Positions 46,879 through 55,940 of a stretch of DNA of 64,000 nucleotides are shown piece after piece (the stretch's first letter is position 1; every line of letters starts with the position of its first letter). The notes beneath the pieces were generated by a model. The model had not been told where the DNA came from. It worked only from the letters and a program-made list of their open reading frames with translations, and did not search any database. This stretch comes from Viridibacillus arenosi (GTDB taxonomy: Bacteria; Bacillota; Bacilli; Bacillales_A; Planococcaceae). A program made the translations under genes and the position numbers. Location: the NCBI RefSeq assembly GCF_001955655.1, contig NZ_MSPW01000001.1, forward strand, positions 310,001-374,000, written 5' to 3'.

Positions 46879-46979
46879 AAACTTTTCTCCATTTCAGTTC
46901 ATTTCCTGTTGTCATATACTTTACGAACATTTATATTATTTTCGTGCAATACTAGTTTTTTTAAAAATTAAGTTTATGA

Positions 46980-47201
46980 TTATTTTTTTGCTTCACTGTT
47001 TACGACGCCATAAGCTGTATGAATTTCTGCTTTACCGCGAATTTTCATAGCTGATGTATGCTCTGTAAATTGTGCAATCATAATTTCTCCGCTATCTAAT
47101 TTTTCGGAGTGATGAAACTTTGTATCTGTACCGCGAGTTAAACCGATTACGTGAACGCCATCTTCTTCTGCACGGATTACTATATAGTCATTCTGAGACA
47201 T
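46980..47201 (-). CDS. mtrB: Tryptophan RNA-binding attenuation protein (TRAP)
   Basis: A 73-aa protein forming an 11-mer that binds tryptophan and (G/U)AG-repeat RNA. The signature [20 protein letters not shown] and [14 protein letters not shown] contain the Trp-pocket residues and the RNA-contact Lys/Arg, nearly identical to B. subtilis. SD AAGGAG. It follows folE by 61 bp. Its classic target, the trp operon, is not at its usual place within this window, so the target must be elsewhere. Confidence 0.96.
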   Translation of the reverse strand: MSQNDYIVIRAEEDGVHVIGLTRGTDTKFHHSEKLDSGEIMIAQFTEHTSAMKIRGKAEIHTAYGVVNSEAKK

Positions 47202-47262
47202 ATCAACATTCTCCTTGCTACATTATTTCCTTTGTTCATCATATCACAAATAAAAGGCTATT

Positions 47263-47835
47263 TTAAGACATTTGAATGAATGATAGTATTTCTGAACGTT
47301 TTATGTCGTCTTCTTCAAAGATTCCTTTTGATACAGATGTGATAGTCTTAGCTCCAGGCTTTTTAATTCCTCGCATTGTCATGCACATATGCTCTGCTTC
47401 AACAACTACATAAACACCTTGTGGCTTAAGCATTTCCATCAAGGTATCAGCAATTGTTGCAGTAATTCGTTCTTGTAATTGCGGACGATGCGATACTGTT
47501 TCAACAGTTCTTGCTAATTTACTTAAACCTGCTACAACGCCATCTTTTGGTATGTATGCAATATGCGCTTTACCATAAAATGGTACTAAGTGATGTTCAC
47601 ACATTGAGTAGAACGGGATATCCTTCACAAGGACAACCTCATCATGACCTTCATGGAAAACTGTTTCAAAATATTTTTTTGGATCTTCATGCAATCCTGA
47701 GAACATTTCTTGATACATTTTTGCAACACGCTTTGGTGTATCTAAAAGCCCTTCACGATTTGGATCTTCTCCAACTGCTTCAAGAATCATTTTAATCGCT
47801 TGTTCTATTTTATTTAAATCCGTAGTAGTCAACAT
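47263..47835 (-). CDS. folE: GTP cyclohydrolase I
   Basis: A 190-aa enzyme (mtrA in B. subtilis) opening folate synthesis. Zinc/active-site motifs [18 protein letters not shown] (about residues 73-90) and [21 protein letters not shown] precedes the ATG. Pairs with mtrB, the conserved mtrAB arrangement. Confidence 0.97.
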   Translation of the reverse strand: MLTTTDLNKIEQAIKMILEAVGEDPNREGLLDTPKRVAKMYQEMFSGLHEDPKKYFETVFHEGHDEVVLVKDIPFYSMCEHHLVPFYGKAHIAYIPKDGVVAGLSKLARTVETVSHRPQLQERITATIADTLMEMLKPQGVYVVVEAEHMCMTMRGIKKPGAKTITSVSKGIFEEDDIKRSEILSFIQMS

Positions 47836-48179
47836 TAATCCCCCATTATATCTACATTACTAGTTACCTTGTGATGTTAGCACAATCAAAGCAAAATGCA
47901 AAATGCCTTGCCTAATATTAGAGCGGGTATTTTTGGTGATTTATCCATTACCTTTTTTATCAAAACCATATTAGTTTTAAATTTTTTGATTTACTTAACT
48001 CAATAGGCAATTTCATATGTATTCACTTTTCGTTGTAATCCCTAATCCATCCATTCTAGATAGCAGGTTTTGTAGAGAATATCTCTGTACGCTTAAATAC
48101 CCACTAATTCTAGAACTTATTTATTTTTCCGTTTTACAATTAAAAGCTATATAACTATATAACATACGAAACTAAAAAA

Positions 48180-48275
48180 GTGAATAATTCTAAAACAAAT
48201 AGTATCTTAATCGCTAAATTACAGCATGAATTATTACAATTCCCTGCTCCTCACACTAGAAATGAACAAGAATAA
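48180..48275 (+). other. Possible 31-aa ORF or remnant
   Basis: GTG-initiated plus frame with SILIAKLQHELLQFPAPHTR and a double stop. No SD is visible and the last eight codons fall in the left arm of the inverted repeat, so it may be chance or a gene remnant. Confidence 0.2.
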
Positions 48276-48300
48276 TAAATTTCTTGTTCATTTCTAGTGT
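48253..48300. repeat. Perfect 20-bp inverted repeat
   Basis: ACACTAGAAATGAACAAGAA (48253-48272) and its exact reverse complement (48281-48300) enclose TAATAAAT. No T-run follows on either strand, so it does not look like an ordinary intrinsic terminator. Confidence 0.9.
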
Positions 48301-48333
48301 CTAATTCATTTAAAAAAATCTAGCTAATAGCAA

Positions 48334-48368
48334 ACAAAAAGAACAGCTTTCCGAAGAAAGCTGTTCTA
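48334..48368 (-). terminator. Terminator of hbs
   Basis: AGAACAGCTTTC / GAAAGCTGTTCT stem with a TTCG loop and TTTTTG tail on the minus strand. Confidence 0.9.
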
Positions 48369-48384
48369 TGTACCCTAGATACTA

Positions 48385-48657
48385 TTATTTGACAGCATCT
48401 TTAAGCGCTTTACCTGGTTTGAAAGCAGGCACTTTGCTAGCAGCGATTTCGATTTCTTCACCTGATTGTGGGTTACGACCTTTACGAGCCGCACGTTCAC
48501 GTACTTCAAAGTTACCAAAACCGATTAATTGTACTTTATCACCCGTTGTAAGAGCTTCTTGAATTGTATCAAATACTGCTTCAACTGCTTTAGAAGCGTC
48601 TTTTTTAGAAAGACCTGCAGCTTCAGCAACAGAGTTAACTAATTCTGTTTTATTCAC
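48385..48657 (-). CDS. hbs: DNA-binding protein HU
   Basis: A 90-aa histone-like protein. Helical N terminus [20 protein letters not shown], then [19 protein letters not shown] (the DNA-intercalating beta-arm) and [13 protein letters not shown]. The start is a GTG at 48655-48657: AGGAGG lies 8 nt upstream and gives the canonical MNKTEL. The more upstream GTG in frame is part of the SD. Nucleoid compaction; monocistronic. Confidence 0.96.
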   Translation of the reverse strand: MNKTELVNSVAEAAGLSKKDASKAVEAVFDTIQEALTTGDKVQLIGFGNFEVRERAARKGRNPQSGEEIEIAASKVPAFKPGKALKDAVK

Positions 48658-48703
48658 ACCATTCACCTCCTCTCAAGGGGCATTGACTCAATCATGTAAA
48701 AAG

Positions 48704-48730
48704 ATTATCACAACCGAAAACCCTATGCAA
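48704..48730 (-). promoter_or_regulatory. Probable sigma-A promoter of hbs
   Basis: -35 TTGCAT (48725-48730) and an extended -10 TGTGATAAT (GATAAT at 48704-48709), spacing 15 nt, lying 46 nt before the GTG start. Confidence 0.5.
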
Positions 48731-48783
48731 CAATATTTATACTCCTTTTGCCTAGTTTAAGCAAATATAATCCTTATAAAACG

Positions 48784-48825
48784 CAAAAAAACCTTTTTGC
48801 ACAGTCACAAAAAGGCTTTTTTTTC
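48784..48825 (-). terminator. Terminator of spoIVA
   Basis: CCTTTTTG / CAAAAAGG stem followed by TTTTTTTGCG on the minus strand, 24 bp after the spoIVA stop. Confidence 0.8.
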
Positions 48826-48848
48826 TTATTTTATAGGTAATTTGGTAA

Positions 48849-50327
48849 TTATAAAATGAAAGTTACCATACCACGATCACCTTGGTTTACCATCCGTTCA
48901 ATCGTTTGACGCATTCTCGTTTTTGCATGAGCTGGCACAGCATTTGTTTTATAAGCTATACTTTCCTTCATGACCTCATAAAGCGGTGTACCAAATAATT
49001 GGGTATTCCAAAGTGCATCTCTATCATGATAATATCCGTGTTTCAAATCTTTTAATAGCTGCTGACTATGAAACTCAGACCCTATTAATGGAGCAAATTC
49101 CGCTTCCATATCAATACGTAAAATATGATACGACGGCGCATTTGCCTTCATGCGTACACCAAAGAAATTATTTTGTTTAATGATTTCTGGTGGTGTTGGT
49201 TCAAGTTCTTGCATATTAGGCAGAGTAACTCCATAACCATCTTTTTTCGCTTTTTCAATGGCTTCATGGAAGCGTTTATGAGCCTGTCTAGCTTCCTGTG
49301 ATTCTTTAATAAATAACAGCCATTCCTTTTTAGTAACTACTGGTTCATCCAAAAATTGTTCACAAATAGCTTGATATATATCATTTTTTACTTGAATAGT
49401 AATTCTCGCACTACCCATACCTGGATTGACATCGGTTACTTCTGCATTGGAAATATAATCTTCTTCACCTAGTTTTGTTGCAATATGTTTGACATCTCGA
49501 ATTTTCGTTACAGAATCACTCCATGTAGTGATGGCGTCATTTAAAGAGACGTTAATTGTATTCGTATCTCCAATGACCTCCATCCAGTCAGGGCGTTCCA
49601 CTTCGATCGATGTAATTGGAAATTCGTAAAGTGCTTCTTTCAAAATTTCATTTACTTCTTGCACACTCATTTGATCCGCAGAAGTACTAATTACTGGTAC
49701 CTGATAGCGATCAGACAGCTCATTTTTCAGCGCCACAGTATCTTTATGCGCAGGCATTTTACTATTTATTACCACAACAAATGGCTTACCAATTGACTGA
49801 AGTTGCTCAATTATTTCAATTTCTGCTTTTTCAGCTGCCTGCCTTGGTATACCATTAACAGAGCCATCTGTAGTAACAACAATACCAATATTTGAATGAT
49901 CACGGATGACTTTATCTGTTCCAATTCTAGCCGCTTCCTGGAAAGGAATTGGCTCATTATGCCACGGCGTGTGTACTAATTTCGGACCATTTTCATCCTC
50001 ATACCCTTTCACACCGTCAATAATATAACCCACACAATCAGCTAGTCTAATTTGCATCGTAAGGGGCCCTTCTCCTACTGCAATTTGTGTTCCTTTAGCT
50101 GGGACGAATTTAGGTTCGGCAGTCATTATAACAGGGCCTGGAGAGCTTTGAGGCAGCTCGTCCTGTGCTCTTAATCGTTCTGCTTCATCTGTGATGTTTG
50201 GCAATACCATAACTTCCATTACACGCTTTGTAAACGTTGATTTCCCTACTCGTACTGGCCCTACTACCCCAATATATACATCACCGTTTGTGCGCTCCAC
50301 AATTTGCTCATATAATTGTTCTGAAAT
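48849..50327 (-). CDS. spoIVA: Stage IV sporulation protein A (spore coat morphogenetic ATPase)
   Basis: Polymerising ATPase that forms the basement layer of the spore coat on the forespore membrane. Walker A is GPVRVGKST (about residue 20-28), followed by ADCVGYIIDGVKGYEDENGPK and a C terminus ending GDRGMVTFIL. Start: AGGAGGG (50334-50340) is followed after 6 nt by ATT (50325-50327), then SEQLYEQIVERTNGD. Using ATT gives 492 aa, the B. subtilis length. The only upstream standard start, TTG at 50349-50351, has no SD and would put the SD inside the gene. A non-canonical AUU start is therefore suggested, unless a sequence error exists. Confidence 0.9.
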   Translation of the reverse strand: MSEQLYEQIVERTNGDVYIGVVGPVRVGKSTFTKRVMEVMVLPNITDEAERLRAQDELPQSSPGPVIMTAEPKFVPAKGTQIAVGEGPLTMQIRLADCVGYIIDGVKGYEDENGPKLVHTPWHNEPIPFQEAARIGTDKVIRDHSNIGIVVTTDGSVNGIPRQAAEKAEIEIIEQLQSIGKPFVVVINSKMPAHKDTVALKNELSDRYQVPVISTSADQMSVQEVNEILKEALYEFPITSIEVERPDWMEVIGDTNTINVSLNDAITTWSDSVTKIRDVKHIATKLGEEDYISNAEVTDVNPGMGSARITIQVKNDIYQAICEQFLDEPVVTKKEWLLFIKESQEARQAHKRFHEAIEKAKKDGYGVTLPNMQELEPTPPEIIKQNNFFGVRMKANAPSYHILRIDMEAEFAPLIGSEFHSQQLLKDLKHGYYHDRDALWNTQLFGTPLYEVMKESIAYKTNAVPAHAKTRMRQTIERMVNQGDRGMVTFIL

Positions 50328-50365
50328 GTGAATCCCTCCTATTCTACGCAATCTATTCTATGCAT

Positions 50366-50402
50366 GAAAAAAACGTTTCATGCTAAAAGCATCAAACGTT
50401 TT
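50366..50402 (-). terminator. Terminator of yphF
   Basis: AAACGTTTGATGC / GCATGAAACGTTT stem (one bulge/mismatch) with TTTTTTT on the minus strand; starts 7 bp after the yphF stop and ends about 40 nt before spoIVA translation. Confidence 0.8.
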
Positions 50403-50408
50403 AGAAGG

Positions 50409-51125
50409 TTATTTTTTATCGGTTAAGAAAATGACTTCATTCTTATCGTTTACTGTGTACGGTAAAGAATAGGCTGGTAAAATAGAGTATTTATCAGATA
50501 ACAAATAACGGATGTCATCGCCTGATTTTACTTTTGGATTATCTTCATCTAATATACGTTGTAATTCAATAGAATAATCAATACAAATTTCTCCACTACC
50601 TTTTACAACTAAAGGCAGATTTACACTCGAATAAGGACTTGGGACTGAAGGTGATTTTTTGTAACCCATCTTCACATAATCCATTTGATAAATATCACCA
50701 ATAATTTTATCAGAGATTGGGACGAAACCATTCACACCTTTTTTTATGTTCAATTCACGAATTATTTCTGCACCACGTAAATCTACTAGTTTAACAAGTG
50801 GTTTTTTACTCTCTGCATTCCAAATGACATATTGATAAATTCCACCCTTTTCATAGGCATTCCCAGGAATCTTGTCTAAATGACCATTTAGTAATTTTTC
50901 GAATTTAATGGGGTACTTTATATATTGATCTACTTTCTCATCACGATTTTCGATTGGTAGTAATCCGCCTGAAGAATCTCTAAATGAATCTATCGCCTTT
51001 TGGACAACTATTAGTTGTGCTTCATCTGGAACTTGATTCTCAGCACGTTCAGATTGCGGATACATACACCCAGATAAAAGAGTAGCTATTACAGCCATCA
51101 ACAATAACATTCTCGTTTTTTTCAT
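50409..51125 (-). CDS. yphF: YphF, lipoprotein of unknown function
   Basis: A 238-aa protein with a type II signal peptide: basic MKKTR, hydrophobic LLLMAVIATLL and lipobox LLSGC (Cys about residue 20). The rest is soluble and presumably outside the membrane. Position between spoIVA and yphE identifies YphF. Function unknown. Confidence 0.85.
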   Translation of the reverse strand: MKKTRMLLLMAVIATLLSGCMYPQSERAENQVPDEAQLIVVQKAIDSFRDSSGGLLPIENRDEKVDQYIKYPIKFEKLLNGHLDKIPGNAYEKGGIYQYVIWNAESKKPLVKLVDLRGAEIIRELNIKKGVNGFVPISDKIIGDIYQMDYVKMGYKKSPSVPSPYSSVNLPLVVKGSGEICIDYSIELQRILDEDNPKVKSGDDIRYLLSDKYSILPAYSLPYTVNDKNEVIFLTDKK

Positions 51126-51148
51126 ATACTTACCTCATTTTCTTAGGA

Positions 51149-51370
51149 TTACCATGTGAAGACGACAAACATCATCGTCAAGAAACCTATGAATAAAAAT
51201 AAATATGAGATCAACGCTATAATTGAACTCACTATTGCATTTTTGATTTTATGACGACTTAAGTAAATTAACCCCATCGCTACTAACATAAAACCAATAG
51301 AATAGAAAGATATCCACATCATATCCATTGGAGAAAAAGGAGTACCATTTAGTAGGACTAAGCTTGACAA
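51149..51370 (-). CDS. yphE: YphE, DUF2768 small membrane protein
   Basis: A two-TM protein of about 73 aa (helices about 14-34 and 47-70) matching DUF2768/YphE. Start: TTG at 51368-51370 has AAAGGTGG 8 nt upstream; a GTG at 51380-51382 overlaps that SD and is less likely. Lies between gpsA and yphF as in B. subtilis. Function unknown. Confidence 0.75.
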   Translation of the reverse strand: MSSLVLLNGTPFSPMDMMWISFYSIGFMLVAMGLIYLSRHKIKNAIVSSIIALISYLFLFIGFLTMMFVVFTW

Positions 51371-51429
51371 CAGACCAACCACCTTTCATTTCTAGAAACC
51401 GTTTCCATTCTCACAGATGAAATTATATC

Positions 51430-51468
51430 ACAAAAAAACAAGAGGTGAGGAAGCATCACCTCTTGTCC
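51430..51468 (-). terminator. Terminator of gpsA
   Basis: ACAAGAGGTGA / TCACCTCTTGT stem followed by TTTTTTTGTG on the minus strand. Confidence 0.9.
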
Positions 51469-51556
51469 ATATTAATAATAGAGCTTGATATTACTGCATT
51501 TCAAACACTTTTATATCAGTTTTGTTTATCGTACAATTTTGTGACAAATGTCACAA

Positions 51557-52573
51557 TTATTCAAAGAATCCTGCCATTTCGTGTGTTTTCATACGTTGCA
51601 TAAGTTTTTCGACACCTTCAGTAGCATTTTGTTCTTCAAATAACACCTCATACAACGCTGAAGTGATTGGCATTATTACATCGTATTTCTCAGCAAGTTG
51701 ATGTGCCCCTTTTGTTGTACGGACACCTTCCACAACCATGCCCATTTGGTCCAGTACTTCCTGTAACGTCATACCTTTTCCAAGCATATTTCCTGCACGC
51801 CAGTTACGTGAGTGAACACTTGTACATGTAACGATTAAATCGCCCATACCAGCAAGCCCTGAGAATGTTAAAGGCTCTGCACCCATTTTCACACCTAAGC
51901 GTGATATTTCTGCTAAACCTCGTGTAATAAGCGCTGCCTTAGCATTATCACCATATCCTAAACCATCAGTTACACCTGCAGCTAAAGCAATAACGTTTTT
52001 CAACGCACCACCCATTTCAACACCAATAACATCTGTATTCGTATATATGCGGAAATACTGATTCATAAACAGATCTTGTACACGCTCGGCAGATGCCAAG
52101 TTTTCACAAGCTGCAGCAACAGTAGTTGGATGATGTAAAACTACTTCCTCAGCATGACTTGGACCAGAAAGAACAACGATGTCTTCAATGAATGCTTCAT
52201 CTATTTCTTCTCTCATAATCTCAGAAATGCGTAATAATGAATCGGGTTCGATTCCTTTTGAAACATGGACAAATAAAATTTTACGATCTAAAGTCTTCAT
52301 CATTTTTTGACAAGTTTCGCGAATACCCTTTGTAGGTACAGCCATCACAATAACGTCAGCATGTGCAACCGCATCATCTAATATATGTGTCGCTCTTAAT
52401 GTAGTTGGTAGTTGTACGCTTGGCAAATACTTCGCATTTGTGTGTTGCTCATTAATTTCTTTAGCCTGATCTTCTCGATGTGACCAAAGTAAACAATCAT
52501 GACCATTTTCAGCTAATACTATTGCTAGTGACGTGCCCCATGAGCCCGCACCTAGAACTGTTACTTTATCCAT
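51557..52573 (-). CDS. gpsA: NAD(P)H-dependent glycerol-3-phosphate dehydrogenase
   Basis: A 338-aa enzyme making sn-glycerol-3-phosphate for phospholipids. N-terminal VLGAGSWGTSLAIVLAENGH, catalytic Lys in GGALKNVIALAAG and substrate motif SRLGVKMGA/FSGLAGMGDLIVTC. Follows der by 29 bp; PlsC (55349-55939) works downstream in the same pathway. Confidence 0.96.
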   Translation of the reverse strand: MDKVTVLGAGSWGTSLAIVLAENGHDCLLWSHREDQAKEINEQHTNAKYLPSVQLPTTLRATHILDDAVAHADVIVMAVPTKGIRETCQKMMKTLDRKILFVHVSKGIEPDSLLRISEIMREEIDEAFIEDIVVLSGPSHAEEVVLHHPTTVAAACENLASAERVQDLFMNQYFRIYTNTDVIGVEMGGALKNVIALAAGVTDGLGYGDNAKAALITRGLAEISRLGVKMGAEPLTFSGLAGMGDLIVTCTSVHSRNWRAGNMLGKGMTLQEVLDQMGMVVEGVRTTKGAHQLAEKYDVIMPITSALYEVLFEEQNATEGVEKLMQRMKTHEMAGFFE

Positions 52574-52602
52574 GTTTGGATCCCCCCACCTAGATTTAAC
52601 TA

Positions 52603-53913
52603 TTATCCTCGGGCACGTGTAATCAAACGAATTGGCGTGCCTTCGAAGTCGAATGTTTCACGAATACGATTTTCTAAGAAACGTTCATAAGAGAAGTGCA
52701 TAAGTTCTGGTTCATTTACAAAGACAACAAATGTTGGTGGCTTAATTGCAACTTGAGTAACGTAGTAAATACGTAATCTGCGACCTTTATCAGTAGGAGC
52801 AGGGTTTCTTGCAACAGCATCTGCGATAACTTCATTTAATATACTTGATTGAATACGCATAGAGTGATTTTCATTTGCTCGGTTAACAACTGGCAATAAT
52901 GAATGAACACGTTTTTTCGTTTTCGCTGATACGAATACAATTGGCGCATAATCCAGGTATTGGAATTGCTCGCGAATCACCTTTGTTGTATGATTCATCG
53001 TTTTTTCATCTTTTTCAACGGCATCCCATTTATTTACTACGATAATGACTGCTTTACCAGCTTCATGAGCGTAACCAGCAATTTTCTTATCTTGTTCTTG
53101 GATACCTTCTTCGCCGTTTAAAACGACTAAGACAACGTCTGAGCGTTCAATAGCTCTTAGTGCTCGAAGTACACTGTATTTTTCAGTAGTTTCGTACACT
53201 TTTCCTTTTTTACGCATACCTGCAGTATCAATTATTACGTATTCCTGTCCATCAAATTCATATGGTGAGTCAATTGCATCACGTGTTGTACCAGCAATAT
53301 CACTTACGATGACACGTTCATCACCTAAAAACGCATTTACTAAAGATGATTTACCAACATTCGGACGGCCGATTAAAGAGAATTTTATGACATCGTCACC
53401 ATATTGCTCTTCATCATCTTCTGGGAAGTGTTTTGCCACTTCGTCAAGTAAGTCCCCTAATCCAAGGCCATGTGAACCTGAGATTGGAAAAGGTTCGCCA
53501 AATCCTAATGAGTAGAAATCATACATCATTTCACGCATATCTGGATTATCAATTTTATTAACAGCTAAAACAACTGGCTTTTTTGTTTTATATAAAATTC
53601 TCGCAACGTGTTCATCAGCTAAAGTTACGCCTTCACGACCATTTGTCATAAGAATGATAACATCTGCTTCATCCATGGCAATCTCTGCTTGGTGACGAAT
53701 TTGATCTAAGAAAGGCTCTTCTCCAATATCAATTCCGCCAGTGTCAATAATATTAAATTCATGTGTTAACCAATCCGCAGAACTATATATACGGTCACGT
53801 GTTACTCCTGGAATATCTTCCACGATAGATACACGCTCACCTACGATTCTGTTAAAAATAGTCGATTTCCCGACATTCGGACGGCCTACGATCGCTACGA
53901 CCGGTTTCGTCAT
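52603..53913 (-). CDS. der: Ribosome biogenesis GTPase Der (EngA)
   Basis: A 436-aa protein with two tandem G domains: G1 GRPNVGKST (about residues 10-18) and GRPNVGKSS (about 182-190), with DTGG, DTAG, NKID and NKWD motifs, and a C-terminal KH-like domain. Needed for 50S assembly. Start has GGAAGGATG about 10 nt upstream. Precedes gpsA. Confidence 0.97.
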   Translation of the reverse strand: MTKPVVAIVGRPNVGKSTIFNRIVGERVSIVEDIPGVTRDRIYSSADWLTHEFNIIDTGGIDIGEEPFLDQIRHQAEIAMDEADVIILMTNGREGVTLADEHVARILYKTKKPVVLAVNKIDNPDMREMMYDFYSLGFGEPFPISGSHGLGLGDLLDEVAKHFPEDDEEQYGDDVIKFSLIGRPNVGKSSLVNAFLGDERVIVSDIAGTTRDAIDSPYEFDGQEYVIIDTAGMRKKGKVYETTEKYSVLRALRAIERSDVVLVVLNGEEGIQEQDKKIAGYAHEAGKAVIIVVNKWDAVEKDEKTMNHTTKVIREQFQYLDYAPIVFVSAKTKKRVHSLLPVVNRANENHSMRIQSSILNEVIADAVARNPAPTDKGRRLRIYYVTQVAIKPPTFVVFVNEPELMHFSYERFLENRIRETFDFEGTPIRLITRARG

Positions 53914-53956
53914 AATTTATTCATCCTTCCAACTTCTAATAGTACATATTATACAA

Positions 53957-53994
53957 CAAAAAAGGCGATGGTACCTTATAAGTTCCCCATCACC
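53957..53994 (-). terminator. Terminator-like hairpin in the der leader
   Basis: GGTGATGG / CCATCGCC stem with TTTTTTG tail on the minus strand, 44 nt before der and downstream of a good sigma-A promoter. A TATAAT at 53948-53953 just after it could be a second promoter. Confidence 0.65.
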
Positions 53995-54020
53995 AACAAT
54001 TCAAGTCATCATATATGTAT

Positions 54021-54049
54021 ATATTACAATGATACACAGGGCATTACAA
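54021..54049 (-). promoter_or_regulatory. Probable sigma-A promoter upstream of der
   Basis: -35 TTGTAA (54044-54049) and -10 TAATAT (54021-54026) with 17-nt spacing, between the ypfD terminator and the der-leader hairpin. Confidence 0.55.
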
Positions 54050-54086
54050 GAAAAAAACAGGCGGATGTGAGAAGAACCCGCCTGCT
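54050..54086 (-). terminator. Terminator of ypfD
   Basis: CAGGCGG / CCGCCTG stem with TTTTTTTC tail on the minus strand, 32 bp after the ypfD stop. Confidence 0.85.
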
Positions 54087-54117
54087 CCATATAGTTATTT
54101 GTTGCATTTAACGTTTT

Positions 54118-55260
54118 TTATTCAGAGAAATTTTTTAATTTGTCACCAATAACATCCGCAAAAGAGAATCCTGAAGTTTCTTCAGGTAGTTCGTAGTCAG
54201 TATAATCTTCCTCTTCAGCATTTTCAAGCAACGCTTTAATACTCAATGATAAGCGGCTTTCATTTTTATTGACATCGAGCACTTTTACTTCAACTTCTTG
54301 ACCTTCTTTTAGTACTTCATGTGGTGTTGTAATATGTTTATGTGCAATTTGAGATATATGCACTAAACCTTCGACACCTGGGAATACTTCAACAAAAGCT
54401 CCGAAGTTTACTAGTCGTTTAACAGTACCTGTTAATACAGCGCCTTTTTGTGCTTTCACTTCGACTTCTTCCCATGGTCCAGGTAAAGTGTCTTTGATAG
54501 ATAGGGAAATGCGTTCGTTGTCTTTGTCTACTGACAATACTTTAACAGTTACTTTTTGACCTTCCGAAAGTACGTCTGACACATTTTCCACATGTCCATG
54601 AGACACTTGTGAAATATGGACTAAACCATCTACTCCACCAAGATCGATAAATGCACCAAATGAAGCTAATCGTTGAACAGTGCCTTCTATTACGTCACCC
54701 TCATTGATACCGCCTAATAATTGCTCTTTTTTAGAAGCTTTTTCACCTTCTACGATCGCTCGATGGGATAAGATTAATCGGTTTTTCTGTTGATCCATTT
54801 CAACAATTTTAAAGGCCATAGTTCTACCTTTGTAATCTTCAAATGATTCAACAAAATGATCTTCTACAAGAGAGGCTGGTACGAAGCCACGTACACCTAA
54901 ATCTACCACTAGGCCGCCCTTCACGACATCTTTTACTTCTGATTCGATTACTTCACCATTTTCAAACTTGGTTGTTAACACTTTCCACGCATGAATAGCA
55001 TCTACTCTACGTTTTGAAAGCACATAGTTCTCTTCTTCTACTTTTGTAATGATTAATTCAAATTCGTCGCCGACTGAGACTGCGTCGGAAGCTTTATCAA
55101 CATGCAAGCTTGAAAGCTCACTGATTGGTACGACACCATCAAATGGTGCACCTTCAATTGATACGGTTACTGCCTTTTCTTCAACTTGAGCAACGATACC
55201 TTTGACGATATCTCCCTCACGGAATTCTTGACCTTGATTCAAGTTCATTTCTTCAGACAT
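54118..55260 (-). CDS. ypfD: S1-domain RNA-binding protein (ribosomal protein S1 homologue)
   Basis: A 380-aa protein with four S1 domains (starting about residues 14, 100, 187 and 272; e.g. GDVIEGTVQRLASFGAFIDL and GAVLTGTVKRLVNFGAFVEV). In low-GC Gram-positives this four-domain form replaces the six-domain S1 and its role in translation is unclear. Frame open to 55287, but GAAGGAGG precedes the ATG at 55258-55260. Confidence 0.95.
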   Translation of the reverse strand: MSEEMNLNQGQEFREGDIVKGIVAQVEEKAVTVSIEGAPFDGVVPISELSSLHVDKASDAVSVGDEFELIITKVEEENYVLSKRRVDAIHAWKVLTTKFENGEVIESEVKDVVKGGLVVDLGVRGFVPASLVEDHFVESFEDYKGRTMAFKIVEMDQQKNRLILSHRAIVEGEKASKKEQLLGGINEGDVIEGTVQRLASFGAFIDLGGVDGLVHISQVSHGHVENVSDVLSEGQKVTVKVLSVDKDNERISLSIKDTLPGPWEEVEVKAQKGAVLTGTVKRLVNFGAFVEVFPGVEGLVHISQIAHKHITTPHEVLKEGQEVEVKVLDVNKNESRLSLSIKALLENAEEEDYTDYELPEETSGFSFADVIGDKLKNFSE

Positions 55261-55348
55261 ATGTAATCCTCCTTCACAACGTTCCATCTCTATTTTATTC
55301 CAATTCTCTTACAAAAACAAAAATTATCTCTTTTTTATTGGAAGTTTT

Positions 55349-55939
55349 TTAAATTTTCTTATAATGTTCATCGAGTATCTCTTGAATACTCGCCATAATG
55401 ACCTCTGTTACTTCTTCTGCTTTTGCTCGACGTTCTCTATAAGGTGCGATATCAATTGGTTTACCATAGACCACTTTTAAGCGTCTGAATGGCTTGTACG
55501 GTCCAATAATGGCACATGGCATTACATTTGCTTCGCCTTTTAATGCGAAAAATCCTGCGCCTGAAAAACCTTTTCCAAGAGTACCTGTTTTGTTTCTTGT
55601 ACCTTCTGGGAAAATACCAACCACTTGACCTTGTTTCAATAAGTCAAGAGCAGTGCGTAACGCTTGGCGGTCGCTTAATCCACGTTTAACTGGAAATGCA
55701 TGAACACTTGGCAAAATACTTTTCAAAATAGGTAATTTAAAAAGCTCTTCCTTTGCCATAAAATTCACTGGTCTAGGAGAAGTAATTCCTACAACAGGTG
55801 GATCAAGTGCATCTATATGATTGGAACATAGTAAAATGCCTCCCTCTTTCGGGAAGTTCTCAAGCCCAATCACTTCCATGCGGTAAATCGGTTTTAAAGC
55901 GGTAAAGACAACAGATTTAGCAAATTGGTAAAAGTCCAT
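55349..55939 (-). CDS. plsC: 1-acyl-sn-glycerol-3-phosphate acyltransferase
   Basis: A 196-aa PlsC-family acyltransferase. Catalytic NHxxxxD in CSNHIDALDPP (about residues 35-45), then FPVKRG and the substrate motif FPEGTRNKTG. Makes phosphatidate. Frame open to 55957, but AAAGGAGGG precedes the ATG at 55937-55939, one base after the cmk stop, so coupled with cmk. Confidence 0.94.
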   Translation of the reverse strand: MDFYQFAKSVVFTALKPIYRMEVIGLENFPKEGGILLCSNHIDALDPPVVGITSPRPVNFMAKEELFKLPILKSILPSVHAFPVKRGLSDRQALRTALDLLKQGQVVGIFPEGTRNKTGTLGKGFSGAGFFALKGEANVMPCAIIGPYKPFRRLKVVYGKPIDIAPYRERRAKAEEVTEVIMASIQEILDEHYKKI

Positions 55940-55940
55940 C

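Larger units (their letters stand above)
47836..48384. other. 549-bp intergenic region between folE and hbs
   Basis: No conventional gene. It holds the hbs terminator (48335-48368), a perfect 20-bp inverted repeat (48253-48300), a possible 31-codon plus-strand frame (48180-48275) and otherwise AT-rich sequence with no recognised motif; a folE promoter is expected near 47840-47950. Confidence 0.6.
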
